A stretch of 64,000 nucleotides of DNA from Inquilinus sp. KBS0705 (GTDB taxonomy: Bacteria > Bacteroidota > Bacteroidia > Sphingobacteriales > Sphingobacteriaceae), in assembly GCA_005938025.2 (NCBI GenBank), contig VCCI02000001.1, positions 248,001 to 312,000 of the forward strand, written 5' to 3'. The notes below the pieces were generated by a model. That model was not told where the DNA came from. It did not search any database and was given only the letters and a program-made list of their open reading frames with translations. Positions 31,809-42,800 of this stretch are shown here, in pieces (positions within the stretch are counted from its first letter, which is position 1; each line of letters starts with the position of its first letter). The position numbers were made by a program, and so were the translations under genes.

Positions 31809-33563
31809 CTACAGGTTTTTACCCAGTTTCTCTAATATATCCGCAGGTACTTTTTGCAGGTCAAGCACCAGGAAACCATCCAGACAGTCGGCAAACTTAG
31901 GGTCGATATTAAAGCTGATGATTTTGGCATTAAGCGCGATATATTGGCGCAGCAGCACGGGCACCTTCATGTTGTGCGTCTCAATTTCCGATATCAGGTT
32001 ATCCAACCCTTTAAAGCTATCACCGCCCGATAGTAGCAGGTCGGTATCTATATTTTCAAAATTAACCTTAAACTTCTTGCGCGGCTTTACATACTGCGCC
32101 ATATCGTGGTCAAAATGGTTACGGTTAATATAATCTACGATCAGTGATTTAGAAAACTGCGAGAAGGAGTTGCTGATGCTTACAGGCCCTATCAGGTAAC
32201 GGTAGCGGGGGTTATCTATCAAGAATTTTAAAATGCCCTTCCACAGTAAAAATAGGGGCAGGGGTTTGGTTTGGTACTCTTTGCGTATCCACGAGCGGCC
32301 AAGTTCAAGGCTTTTTTTAAGTACAGGCGTAAACTGTTCCTTTAGCTTAAATAATTCATTTATATAAAAGCCTTTTTTACCAACACCGTAAAATATCTCG
32401 TCGCCCAGGCCTATGCGATACGCACCGACTATCATTTTGGCTTCCATATCCCAAATAAACAGGTGATGGTAGTAAATATCGTATTCATCCAGGTCGGTAG
32501 CCTTGTTGGTACCTTCGCCCACCTCCCTAAAAGTGATCTCGCGCAGGCGGCCTATCTCGCGTATGGTACAAGGTATCATAGCAGTAGGGGTAATAAACAC
32601 CTCGTAGTTCTTTTCGGTCCAAACTTTGTAACTCTCACGCAGCGGGGCTATCTCTTTTTCAAGCTTGTCGGCGGTAGTTTCGGGTACAATGGCCTCGGGC
32701 AGCTTTTTAATTTTAAATAGATTGCGCGGGTTAAATATCTTCTTTTCCTCTTCAAGCCCTGCGCCTAATGCGTAGGTTTTGGCACGCAGATAGTTTAATA
32801 TTTTGGTGCTGTTGGTATTGTCGGGGATATCTTCAACCTTTATGGGTTTGCCAATACGCAGTTTAATTGTTTCGCCTTGTTTATTAAACAGCTCTGATGG
32901 TAGTTTAGCCGTGCGCAAGGCAGGGTGTATCATGCTAAGCAGGTTAAACAGCAAACCGTTATTGCCATGAAAATAAATAGGCACCACCGGCACTTTAGCC
33001 TTAGCTATTATCTTACCTACTACAGGGTGCCAAAGCCTGTCTGTAACCTCTTTTTGCTCTAACTTAAAGGTGGATACCTCGCCAGCCGGGAATATGCCTA
33101 TAGGCGTTCCGTTATGCAGTAATTCAAGCGTGTTTTTTAGGCCGCTTATGCTTGACGAGTGTTCTACATTTTCAAACGGGTTTACGGCAATAAAGTAATC
33201 GCTAAGGTTGGGTATCTTTTTAAGCAGAAAGTTGGCCATCAGTTTAGCATCGGGCCTTACCATGCACAATATCTTTAATAGTACCATACCCTCTATACCG
33301 CCGTAGGGGTGGTTTGCAATGGCAATAAAGCTGCCATCTTTGGGTATGTTACGTAACTCACGTTCGTCGAATTCAACTTCGATGCCGCAGCCTTTTAAAA
33401 TGGCATCAACAAACTCGGGGCCTTGTTTGGGCTGTGCCTGGGCAAACAACTCATTTACCTGGTTAATTTTCATCAGTTCCATCAACAAGGATGCAAGACC
33501 GGGCATTTTCAGCTTATCCAGTTTGGTGGCTTTGGCAAATTCTTCGGTGGTTATTATTTTCAT
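31809..33563 (-). CDS. Bifunctional acyltransferase, OlsF-type (aminolipid synthesis)
   Basis: This 584-aa two-domain protein has an N-terminal half (about 60-290) that is a PlsC-like O-acyltransferase with IAIANHPYGGIEG (the HPxGGxD/E catalytic block) and GIFPAGEVSTF. The C-terminal half (about 320-560) is a GNAT/OlsB-like N-acyltransferase with VFITPTAMIPCTIREIGRLREITFREVGEG split by its core, and YRIGLG. Together the halves would N-acylate an amino acid and then O-acylate the product. In OlsF this makes ornithine lipid; in Bacteroidota glycine or serine lipids are also made by such enzymes, so the head group is open. It acts at the inner membrane. Confidence 0.85.
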   Translation of the reverse strand: MKIITTEEFAKATKLDKLKMPGLASLLMELMKINQVNELFAQAQPKQGPEFVDAILKGCGIEVEFDERELRNIPKDGSFIAIANHPYGGIEGMVLLKILCMVRPDAKLMANFLLKKIPNLSDYFIAVNPFENVEHSSSISGLKNTLELLHNGTPIGIFPAGEVSTFKLEQKEVTDRLWHPVVGKIIAKAKVPVVPIYFHGNNGLLFNLLSMIHPALRTAKLPSELFNKQGETIKLRIGKPIKVEDIPDNTNSTKILNYLRAKTYALGAGLEEEKKIFNPRNLFKIKKLPEAIVPETTADKLEKEIAPLRESYKVWTEKNYEVFITPTAMIPCTIREIGRLREITFREVGEGTNKATDLDEYDIYYHHLFIWDMEAKMIVGAYRIGLGDEIFYGVGKKGFYINELFKLKEQFTPVLKKSLELGRSWIRKEYQTKPLPLFLLWKGILKFLIDNPRYRYLIGPVSISNSFSQFSKSLIVDYINRNHFDHDMAQYVKPRKKFKVNFENIDTDLLLSGGDSFKGLDNLISEIETHNMKVPVLLRQYIALNAKIISFNIDPKFADCLDGFLVLDLQKVPADILEKLGKNL

Positions 33564-33627
33564 CCTGCGTATAAACGGAATAAATATCTCGAAAATTATT
33601 TAATTTACCCCCTATTAGGGTATTGTT

Positions 33628-34278
33628 ATGAAAGCGCGCATCAAAAACTACATGTCACTTACCAAAAAGGAGTGGAACGGAATTACTGTGCTGCTGGTAT
33701 TGATAACTTTGGTATTGGCTGCGCCATATATTTACCAAAGCCTGCGCAAAGATAATACAATAAACCCTAATGAGTTTAATGCGGCTATAGCGCAGTTAAA
33801 TAATGCTAACAAGGCTAACGTTAAAACAGGTGCAAGTAACAAAGCAGGTACAGGGAAAGCCGCGCCATTTAAAACAAATATTGTGGTTGAGCTTAATTCG
33901 GCAGATTCGGCCGGGCTTACAAGGGTGGTGGGCATAGGCCCCTCATTTGCCAAACGTATTATTTACTACCGCGAAAGATTAGGCGGCTTTGTAAATAAAG
34001 AACAGCTAAAAGAAGTATATGGCCTTGATGAGTTGAAATATAACGAAATAAAAGACCAGCTAAAAGTTAACCCCTCACGCATCCGTAAAGTAAACATTAA
34101 CACTATTACTTTTGATAAGCTAAGGCTGATGCCTTACTTAAATTATAAACAGGTAAACGCCATAATTGAATATCGCAAACAGCATGGCGAGTATACTAAT
34201 ATCTCCGACTTGCAAAATATTGCCATTATTGATGATGGAATTTTGCGTAAAATTGAGCCTTATTTAAGTTTTAAATGA
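33628..34278 (+). CDS. Membrane-anchored helix-hairpin-helix (ComEA-like) protein
   Basis: This 216-aa protein has one N-terminal span (about 16-33, GITVLLVLITLVLAAPYIY) and a low-complexity linker. Two HhH modules follow: LNSADSAGLTRVVGIGPSFAKRII with the GIGP-type hairpin, and VNINTITFDKLRLMPYLNYKQVNAII. HhH units bind DNA backbone non-specifically. ComEA-type proteins bind transforming DNA in the periplasm, but the same architecture occurs in proteins without known competence role. Its last 4 bases overlap the start of apt (ATGA), so the two are translationally coupled. Confidence 0.85.
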   Translation: MKARIKNYMSLTKKEWNGITVLLVLITLVLAAPYIYQSLRKDNTINPNEFNAAIAQLNNANKANVKTGASNKAGTGKAAPFKTNIVVELNSADSAGLTRVVGIGPSFAKRIIYYRERLGGFVNKEQLKEVYGLDELKYNEIKDQLKVNPSRIRKVNINTITFDKLRLMPYLNYKQVNAIIEYRKQHGEYTNISDLQNIAIIDDGILRKIEPYLSFK

Positions 34279-34805
34279 TAGAGCAGCAAATAAAGAGCGC
34301 TATTCGCGATGTGCACGATTTCCCGAAACCGGGTATTGTATTTAAAGATATCACACCTATTTTAAAAGACCCGGCTTTGTGCCAAAACATTGTGGACGCC
34401 TTTGCCGAGGGGTTGAAAGATATCGCCATTGATGCTGTTGCGGGGGTAGAAAGCCGCGGGTTTTTATTCGGATTAACCTTAGCTACCCGCTTAGGTGTCC
34501 CTTTTATACCTGTGCGTAAGGCTGGTAAGCTGCCCCATGCCATTAAACAAAAGGTATACGAATTAGAATATGGCACCGCCACTATTGAAATACACACTGA
34601 TGCCTTTAAACCCGGCGACAGGATATTAATACACGACGACCTTTTAGCAACGGGAGGCACAGTTACGGCAACCAGCCAATTGGTGCAGGAGATGGGTGGT
34701 ATAGTTGCCGGTTTTAGTTTTGTTGTGGGTCTTGGCTTTTTAAAAGGCTTACAGAAGATATCGCCTATAACTAATAATGTTTTGGTGTTAGCTAATTATC
34801 AATAA
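34275..34805 (+). CDS. apt: Adenine phosphoribosyltransferase
   Basis: This 176-aa enzyme salvages adenine: adenine + PRPP to AMP + pyrophosphate. It begins with IRDVHDFPKPGIVFKDITP, diagnostic of Apt, and has the PRPP loop ILIHDDLLATGGT and VAGVESRGFLFG. The length is normal. ATG 34275 overlaps the stop of the preceding gene. Confidence 0.96.
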   Translation: MIEQQIKSAIRDVHDFPKPGIVFKDITPILKDPALCQNIVDAFAEGLKDIAIDAVAGVESRGFLFGLTLATRLGVPFIPVRKAGKLPHAIKQKVYELEYGTATIEIHTDAFKPGDRILIHDDLLATGGTVTATSQLVQEMGGIVAGFSFVVGLGFLKGLQKISPITNNVLVLANYQ

Positions 34806-35049
34806 AACAGGCCAACTACTTATAATAAAGCATTATATTTTTTTAACACTATTTTCCAAAAAACCCTTAATGCAGGTCAATTTAGCGGTTTTTGTATTAT
34901 AAAAAATCAATAAACTTTTTAAAAGATAGGCTGCGCAGTAAAACTGTTATAATTTCATCAAAAATATACGAAGGCTAAAACCGGCTTTTGTACAAAGTTA
35001 AATGTAATACCAATACGCATTTAATAATTTGATAAACCATTATTACAAA

Positions 35050-37509
35050 ATGAACTGTATTAAACGCTGCCTTATTGCTGTAACTTTTATTGCTGTTACA
35101 CAGCCTGTATTTGCCCAAAGCCCGGTTAAAAAAGTAGGCAAGGTTACAGGTGTAACGATTAACAACCAGGAAATTGCCATCACTACCGAAAATGCTTTTG
35201 TAAAGCTAATGGTTTACAGCCCCAACATTATAAGGGTGCGTATGGATAAAAAGGAGTTGGGCGAAGATTTCTCCTATGCCGTTATTGCACAGCCCGTAAC
35301 TACCAAAGTAAGTGTTACCCAAAATAACGATGAGATAAACCTTACAACCGACTCGCTTAGGGTAAACATCCGCAAAAACCCGTATCAAATAACTTTTAGC
35401 AATTTAGCGGGCGAGGTAATTAACCAGGACGAGCCGGGATTAACAACTTCATGGGTAAACGAATCGGTGACCACTTACAAAAAAATGCAGGATGGTGAGC
35501 ATTTTATTGGCCTCGGCGAAAAAACAGGCCCGTTGGACCGTAAAGGCAATGCCTACACCAACTGGAACAGCGATACCTATGCATATACAACCGGGCAGGA
35601 CCCCATATACTCTACCATACCGTTTTATATAGGTGTGCACCATAATGTTAACTACGGTATATTTATGGATAACACCTGGCAAAGCGATTTTAATTTTGGT
35701 GCCAGTAACAATAGGTTCTCCAGTTTCGGCGCTAAGGGCGGCGAAATGAATTATTACCTTATTTATCATAAGCGTTTAGCAGATATCATTACATCGTACA
35801 CCAGCCTTACGGGCCGTATGAAAATGCCGCCGCTTTGGAGCCTGGGCTATCAGCAAAACCGTTATAGCTATTACCCACAGGCAGAGGTTTTCCGCATAGC
35901 TGAAACCCTGCGCGAGAAAAAGATACCTGCAGACGGCATCACCTTAGATATACACTACATGGATGCCTACAAGGTGTTTTCGTGGAATAAGGACCGTTTC
36001 CCCGATCCGCAAGGCATGACTAAAAAGCTAAATGCAATGGGCTTTAAAGTTACTTTAATTGTAGACCCCGGTATTAAGGTGGAGCCTGGCTACGGTGTTT
36101 ACGACAGAGGATTAAAAGAAAACATTTTTGCAAAGTATCCTGATAGTACTAATTATACTGGGCAAGTTTGGCCCGGCTGGTGCAACTTTCCTGATTTTAC
36201 TAACCCAAAAGGCCGCGCATGGTGGGGTAGCGAGCTTAAGCAGTATGCAAGCCAGGGCATAAGCGGTATATGGAATGATATGAACGAATTTTCGACATGG
36301 GGGCAAAAAGCACCGGATAATATATTGTTTAATTATGAGGGTAAGATAGCCTCCCATCCGCAAATACATAATGTGTATGGTTTAGAGATGATACGGTCGA
36401 GCTATGAGGGGTATAAAGCTGCACGTGATAATAAGCGCCCTTTTATTTTAACCCGGTCGGGCTATGCAGGTTTGCAGCGCTATGCAGCTATGTGGACAGG
36501 AGATAACCGTGCCGAAAATGACCACATGCTATTAGGCGTAAGGTTATTAAATAGTCTTGGTTTAAGCGGTGTACCGTTCACGGGGATGGATGTAGGAGGC
36601 TTTACCGGCGGTGCATCGCCATCACTATATGCCAGGTGGATGCAGATCGGTGCTTTCAACCCATATTTCCGTAACCACTCGGGTATCAATTCAAAAGCAT
36701 CCGAGCCATGGGCATACGGAGAAGAGGTTTTAGAGATAACCCGTAATTACATTAACCTGCGTTATAAATTACTGCCTTACCTGTATTCTACCTTTTACGA
36801 GGCTACCCAAACAGGTAAACCGGTTATGCGATCGTTAACTATTGATTATACACACGATGAAAACGTGTATAACGGGCTTTACGAAAACCAGTATATGTTT
36901 GGCGGCTCGTTTTTGGTTTTTGCGTTTGATGGAGTAACCAATTATGGTAAACTATATTTCCCGGCAGGCAAATGGTATAATTTGTATAGCGGCGAGGTGC
37001 AGCAAGGCAATCAAAAAGTAGCAATGGACCTGGGTATGGCAAAATTACCTGTCTATGTTAAAGAAAGCAGTATTATACCGATGCAATCGTTAATACAAAC
37101 CACTATAGAAAAGCCTACTGATACCTTGTATTTACATGTTTATAAGGGCGATATTAACAACAAGTTTGTTTATTATGAAGACGACGGAGAAAGCTTTGAC
37201 TATGAAAAAGGTGACTTTTACAAAAGAACAATTAGCTATGATCCGGCTAAAAAGCTGATCACCTTTGGCAAGGCAGAAGGGGCGGCAAAATCGAAATTCA
37301 ACACCATAAAACTAATGCTGCATGGCTTTGCCGATAATTTGGCGACTAAACTTAACGGTAAGTCTAGCCAGGTAGTTAATGATTTTCAGGCATTGCTGGT
37401 ACCTATATCAAGGTTTGACCCTACCGGTTTTTCGAACCCTGTAGAAGGTGAAAAGATAAAAAGCATGGTATTAAAGAACGATAGCAACCAGTTTAGTATT
37501 AGCTATTAG
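35050..37509 (+). CDS. Glycoside hydrolase family 31 (alpha-glucosidase/alpha-xylosidase)
   Basis: This 819-aa protein starts at ATG 35050 with a signal peptide (cleavage after PVFAQ, about residue 23); the upstream in-frame TTG is less likely. An N-terminal beta-sandwich has HFIGLGEKTGPLDRKG, the galactose-mutarotase-like GH31 domain. The catalytic barrel has nucleophile Asp410 in WNDMNE and acid/base Asp485 in WTGDNRAE; LDIHYMD and GAFNPYFRNH are substrate-site blocks. It cleaves terminal alpha-linked glucose (or xylose) in the periplasm. It lies upstream of the SusR-like regulator and the SusCD pair, as expected in an alpha-glucan/oligosaccharide locus. Confidence 0.94.
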   Translation: MNCIKRCLIAVTFIAVTQPVFAQSPVKKVGKVTGVTINNQEIAITTENAFVKLMVYSPNIIRVRMDKKELGEDFSYAVIAQPVTTKVSVTQNNDEINLTTDSLRVNIRKNPYQITFSNLAGEVINQDEPGLTTSWVNESVTTYKKMQDGEHFIGLGEKTGPLDRKGNAYTNWNSDTYAYTTGQDPIYSTIPFYIGVHHNVNYGIFMDNTWQSDFNFGASNNRFSSFGAKGGEMNYYLIYHKRLADIITSYTSLTGRMKMPPLWSLGYQQNRYSYYPQAEVFRIAETLREKKIPADGITLDIHYMDAYKVFSWNKDRFPDPQGMTKKLNAMGFKVTLIVDPGIKVEPGYGVYDRGLKENIFAKYPDSTNYTGQVWPGWCNFPDFTNPKGRAWWGSELKQYASQGISGIWNDMNEFSTWGQKAPDNILFNYEGKIASHPQIHNVYGLEMIRSSYEGYKAARDNKRPFILTRSGYAGLQRYAAMWTGDNRAENDHMLLGVRLLNSLGLSGVPFTGMDVGGFTGGASPSLYARWMQIGAFNPYFRNHSGINSKASEPWAYGEEVLEITRNYINLRYKLLPYLYSTFYEATQTGKPVMRSLTIDYTHDENVYNGLYENQYMFGGSFLVFAFDGVTNYGKLYFPAGKWYNLYSGEVQQGNQKVAMDLGMAKLPVYVKESSIIPMQSLIQTTIEKPTDTLYLHVYKGDINNKFVYYEDDGESFDYEKGDFYKRTISYDPAKKLITFGKAEGAAKSKFNTIKLMLHGFADNLATKLNGKSSQVVNDFQALLVPISRFDPTGFSNPVEGEKIKSMVLKNDSNQFSISY

Positions 37510-37538
37510 TTTTAAAGAATTTTAAGTGAACTTATATT

Positions 37539-37577
37539 AGCCTGTAGCTTATTTATAAGCCACAGGCTTTTTTTTTA
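37539..37577 (+). terminator. Terminator after the GH31 gene
   Basis: AGCCTGT (37539-37545) pairs with ACAGGCT (37562-37568), with inner GCTTAT/ATAAGC; it is followed by nine or more T. It lies 30 bp after the stop. Confidence 0.9.
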
Positions 37578-37697
37578 AGGTTTTGGTAATAATGTTGGCT
37601 TTATTATAATTTCGACGGATAATTAGTAATATTACAATCAGGAAGATTTACCTGTTAATCTAAAATTAAACCTACCGAAAATTACGCGTATGAGGTT

Positions 37698-37717
37698 GTT
37701 GGACAATATTTTCCAAC
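37698..37717. promoter_or_regulatory. 20-bp operator-like palindrome upstream of the DUF6377 regulator
   Basis: GTTGGACAATATTTTCCAAC is symmetrical except for one pair: GTTGGA and TCCAAC are exact reverse complements around AATATT. It lies about 80 bp before the regulator start and about 55 bp before a weak promoter (TTTG 37749, TAACTTTC 37770). Confidence 0.4.
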
Positions 37718-37798
37718 TTCGATTATTATTGTTCCTTAACGGGATTTTTTTGGTTTAATTTATAGTTATTAACTTTCGCCCCTGTTTGTAACCACTAT

Positions 37799-39418
37799 AT
37801 GAGACTATTTTTGCGGTGTATATTTATTCTGTTTTTGGTATTTCCATCAGCACTTAAAGCTGATAATACCGACAGCCTGCTTACCGTACTAAAAACAGAG
37901 ATAGCCAGGAAAAACATATACGATAATGCAAAAAAGGCGCGTATTCAAAAGCTAAAACAGCTACAGCACAGCCTTTCAAAAACAGATTACTCGAGGCAGT
38001 ACGATGTATCCCTTAAGTTGTACGACGAATATAAATCTTACCAGTACGATTCGGCCTATGTGTATGTAAACAAGCTTAAAAACATAAGCCTATCCATGAA
38101 CGATATGGCGAGGGCGTATTACAGCCAGATTAAGCTTGGTTTTATTTTGCTTTCGTCGGGTATGTTCAAGGAGACCTTCGATAGCATGCGCATGGTAAAC
38201 GTAAAAATGCTTACCGACTCGATGAAGGTAGAGTATTACTTTATTATGTATCGTTGCAACAGCGATTTAGCCAAGTATAACAGCGATAAATATTTTACGC
38301 CCGATTATATAAAAGCAGCTCTTACTTATATCGACTCGGCAATTACTGTAAGTAAGCCCGGCTCGGTTGACGAAATATACTTTAAAGGCTTAAAGCATAT
38401 TGCAAGTAATGATAATTTTAGTGGCTCGCAGGAACTTAATAAGCTAATAGCTGCCAATGCGCCAATATCTATGCATCTGCGCGCCATGATTACGTGTTCG
38501 TTAGGGCAAATTTATATTAACAGCGATGACAAGGAGAGTGGTATAAACTTATTGATACAATCGGCCATTGCCGATATAAAGTCGTCTACTAAAGAAACGG
38601 TTGCACTATTCTCACTTGCCGAACAGTTATACAAATCTGGCAATATAAAAGATGCTTACACTTTTATACAATTGGCTAAGGCGGATGCCGATTTTTATGG
38701 AGCCCGGCAGCGTAAAATACAAATAGGGGCGATACTGCCATTAATAGCCGCCGAAGAGTTGAATCACTCGGAGAGCGAAAAAAACCGGATAATAGTTTAC
38801 CTGCTCGCCATCACAGCGCTGGCATCGTTAGTTATATTGTTTTTAATAATGATATATAAGCAATTAGGCAAGCTTAAGCATAAAGAGAAGATAATTGAAG
38901 AGCAGAACGTACAGCTAAAAGAGATCAATCACCGCCTTAGCGAGGATGCGCATATTAAAGAAGAATATATAGGGCAGTTTTTTAAGATCATATCAAGCTA
39001 TATTTTAAAGCTCGAAAAGCTGAAAATGTCAGTAGATACCAAACTATCCATTAAAAAGTACGATGATATAAGGCTTATTATTAATGGTATTAATATCAAA
39101 AAGGAGCGTGAAGCACTTTATTACAGCTTCGACCACATTTTTTTAAAGATATTCCCCAACTTTATTTCGGTATTCAATTCCCAGTTTGAAGAGAAAGATC
39201 AAATATGGCCCCACGAAAACGAAGTGCTAAATACAGACTTGCGCATATTTGCACTGATACGCATGGGTATTGATGATAATGAAACTATCGCCAAAATATT
39301 AGAATACTCGGTAAATACTATTTATGTATACAAAATGCGTATCAAAGCCAAGTCTAAAAACCCCGAACTATTTGAACAGTGTATTATGGACATTAAGGCT
39401 GTAAATACACTTGATTAA
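37799..39418 (+). CDS. DUF6377 regulator with TPR-like sensor (SusR-like)
   Basis: This 539-aa protein has a signal peptide (about residues 1-21), a helical TPR-like region from about 25 to 320 and one membrane span (about 333-354, IIVYLLAITALASLVILFLIMIY). A cytoplasmic coiled coil follows, then a C-terminal region with LRIFALIRMGIDDNETIAKILEYSVNTIYVYKMRIK, a helix-turn-helix of the LuxR kind. The opening DSLLTVLKTEIARKNIYD is typical of DUF6377 proteins encoded beside SusCD pairs. It probably senses a periplasmic sugar and activates the downstream susC transcript, as SusR does. Confidence 0.85.
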   Translation: MRLFLRCIFILFLVFPSALKADNTDSLLTVLKTEIARKNIYDNAKKARIQKLKQLQHSLSKTDYSRQYDVSLKLYDEYKSYQYDSAYVYVNKLKNISLSMNDMARAYYSQIKLGFILLSSGMFKETFDSMRMVNVKMLTDSMKVEYYFIMYRCNSDLAKYNSDKYFTPDYIKAALTYIDSAITVSKPGSVDEIYFKGLKHIASNDNFSGSQELNKLIAANAPISMHLRAMITCSLGQIYINSDDKESGINLLIQSAIADIKSSTKETVALFSLAEQLYKSGNIKDAYTFIQLAKADADFYGARQRKIQIGAILPLIAAEELNHSESEKNRIIVYLLAITALASLVILFLIMIYKQLGKLKHKEKIIEEQNVQLKEINHRLSEDAHIKEEYIGQFFKIISSYILKLEKLKMSVDTKLSIKKYDDIRLIINGINIKKEREALYYSFDHIFLKIFPNFISVFNSQFEEKDQIWPHENEVLNTDLRIFALIRMGIDDNETIAKILEYSVNTIYVYKMRIKAKSKNPELFEQCIMDIKAVNTLD

Positions 39419-39852
39419 TTTAGCAATGCAAGCGCCGCAATTGCATACTTTAAAAACTTTTTAATGTACTATTTTAACCATTATCAGATAAAAAAAGGTA
39501 AAAAACGCTTATATTTTTTAGGGGTATATTTTATTTAACTATCTGATTTTAAGTTATTTATTAAAATAAAATCGTATATTTTTTTGAAAATAACTAAAAC
39601 TAATAGGGAATAAAGCGCAGGACACACATCTTTGTATAGATATAAAAGTGTTTAATAAGTTTAGCGCTTTGTATTTTGAGCCTTAAGGCCATAAACCAAT
39701 TTATAACCGATACTTAAGTTTACTTTATTTAAACCCGGGTTAACCCTGCTGTAAAAAACTGAATTGTTGATTTTACGCAAGTAAGTTTAACCGGAAACAT
39801 TTAGAAGTATTAAAGACCTTTATATAACCAATTTTTAATTAAACCACAAACT
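39419..39852 (+). other. 434-bp intergenic leader between regulator and susC
   Basis: No coding sequence is seen. It is very AT-rich. Visible features are a hairpin near the regulator stop (TGCAA/TTGCA at about 39427-39446), a candidate -7 box CATCTTTG at 39627-39634 that would give a leader of about 210 nt, and a perfect 10-bp palindrome AACCCGGGTT at 39732-39741. A long 5' leader before susC is common in Bacteroidota and may hold RNA-level control. Confidence 0.5.
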
Positions 39853-42800
39853 ATGCAATTTAAACACTTACTCGCATTATGTTTTCTTGCTTTAACCTGC
39901 CTTTTTGTTGAGCCGGCATTAGCTCAAAATAAAGTGATAACAGGTAAAGTGACTGACAAAAAAGACGGGTCGCCTTTAATAGGTGTATCTGTAGGCGCTG
40001 CCGGCGGTAACGGTACGCTAACAAGCGTTGATGGTACATTCAGATTATCTGTACCTGCCAACACTACCAGTCTTACCTTAACCTACATCGGCTACAAGTC
40101 AACTACAGTTACACTTGATGGCCAAACATCATTAAGTGTTACTATGGAATCGGCCAGTACCAGCCTTAACGAGGTTGTAGTAATTGGTTACGGTACCCAG
40201 CGCGTGCGCGATGCTACGGGTTCGGTATCATCAGTAGGCCAAAAAGATTTTAACAAGGGGGTTATTGCTACTCCTGACCAGTTATTACAAGGCCGTATTG
40301 CTGGTGTACAGGTAACCCCTTCAAGTGGCGAGCCTGGTGCAGGTGCAACTGTAAACATCCGTGGTGCAGGTTCTATCCGTGCTGGTGATGGCCCGCTTTA
40401 TGTTGTTGATGGTATTCCTTTAGATAATGGTGGTGCTGCATCTGGTGGCTATGGCGTTGGTGCCGGTAGTTCATCTGCACGTAACCCATTATCATTCCTT
40501 AATCCAAATGACATCGAAAACATTAGTATATTAAAAGATGCATCATCTGCAGCAATCTACGGTTCACGTGGTGCTAATGGTGTTATTTTAATTACTACCC
40601 GTAAAGGCCGTAAAGGTCAGGGCATCCAGTTTTCTGCAAATACAAGTATTGCCAATACTGCTAAACGTTACGATTTGTTAAACCGCGATGAATTTTTAAA
40701 AGCGGTGGCAAGTGTAGGCGCTAATGCTGGTCCATCATCAGCAGGTGGTGTTGATTACGGAGGTAACACCGATTGGCAAAAACAAATTTACCGCACTGCA
40801 GTATCTCAAAACTATAACTTAGGTTTTGGTGGCGCAAGCAACTCTGGCGGTAACTACCGTGCTTCAATTGGTTATGACGACCAACAAGGTATAGTTCAAA
40901 ACTCTGCACTAAAACGTCTAAATGCACGTATCAATGCATCACAGGCATTTTTTGGCGAGCGTTTAAGATTCGATCTGCAATCATCTTTTTCAAATGTTAA
41001 AGATCAGTTTGCTCCTATTACTAATAACGCAGGTTTTAACGGTAGTTTGGTTGGTGCTGCATTGCAGTTAAACCCTACAGCCCCTGTTTATGATGATAAA
41101 GGAAGATTTTTTAACTTAAACGGTTACAATTCTGATGGTTATCCAAATGGTAACAGCTTCCGTAACCCGGTATCGTTGTTAAAACAAATTGATGACAGGG
41201 ATAACATTAACCGCTACTTGAATAACTTATCAATGACCTTAAGATTAGCTGAAGGCTTATCATACAAAGGCAATATTGGTGCTGATATATCAAACGGTTT
41301 AAGAAAAACTTTTTATGACCCTAAAATAGTTGGTTACACCGATGCTATTGGTATTAGGCAAGTAAACTTCCCTTCACCAACAGGTAATGGTACAGGCATC
41401 TATCAGTACAACCAGATCAGGAACTATACTACTGAGCATACTGTAAACTATGATAAGAAGTGGAAAGATAACAGCTCGTTAACCGCGTTAGTAGGTTACT
41501 CTTACCAAACATTTAAAACATTAAACCGTAATGAATTTGGTTTCGGTACTTCACAACCGGGGGTTTTAGTAAAAGATTACAACGACTTTAAAACACACTT
41601 GCCTTACCCGGTAGGTGATACATCAAGCTACAGGTTGCAATCGTATTTTGCACGTGTTAACTATTCTTATAAAGATCGTTACATCTTAACCGGTACAATT
41701 CGCCGTGATGGTTCAACCCGTTTTGGTGCAAATAACAAATATGGTAACTTCCCGGCTTTGGCAGCTAAATGGCGCATCAGCAATGAAAGCTTTATGCCTA
41801 AAGCAGGTTTCTTTGAAGATTTGGGCTTACGTTTAAACTACGGCCAAACTGGTTACCAGGAAATTCCGTCTTACGCCTCTTTAGATGTTCAGCAACAGCA
41901 GAACTTCCCGGGTACTTCGGTTGCTCAGTTATATCAGGGTAACCCTAACCTTAAATGGCAAACCAATACCACTTATGGTGCAGGTTTAGACTTCACTATA
42001 CTTGCAGGTCGTTTAAGCGGTACAGTAGATTATTTTAACAAGTCAATTAAAGACCTTTTATTCTTCCAGGATATTGCGCAGCCATCTTTGTCATCAAGGA
42101 TATATGTTAACCTGCCTGCAAAAGTAAATAATAAAGGTGTCGAGGTTACATTAAACTATGCAGCTGTTAAAGGCAATAAATTTACCTGGGATATTGGTTA
42201 TAACATGACCCTGATCAAAAGCAGTGTAGAAAACTTTGTTGGTCGTAGCATCGTAACAGGTAACATTGATGGTCAAGGTTTATCTGGTGCTTATGCGCAA
42301 ATTATTGCTAATGGCTATCCGCTTTTCAGCTTTAATGTACCAAACTACGCTGGTTTAGATGCTAATGGTTTCGGTATCTACCCTCAGGGTATTGACGTAC
42401 TGACCATACAAGGTAGCCCTAACCCTAAATTTACCGCTGGTTTAACCAACAACTTTAATTATGGTAACTGGAACCTGAGCTTTTTCTTAAACGCTGCAAC
42501 AGGTTTCCAAATTTACAATAACACTGCAAATGCTTTCTTCTATAAAGGCAACCTTGTAAGCGGTCGTAACGTAACTAAAGAAGTAGCTGCAACCAACGAA
42601 AGCCCGCTTAACTCTGGTGAAGTATCAACCCGTTTCTTAGAGAAAGGAGATTTCTTAAGACTAAGCAACGCAACTGTAGGTTATACATTCCCGGTTAAAG
42701 GTGCTACATTTAAATCATTAAGGGTATCTTTAACAGGCCAAAACCTGTTCCTGATCACCAGCTATAGTGGTTTAGATCCGGAGGTTAATACAGATAAATC

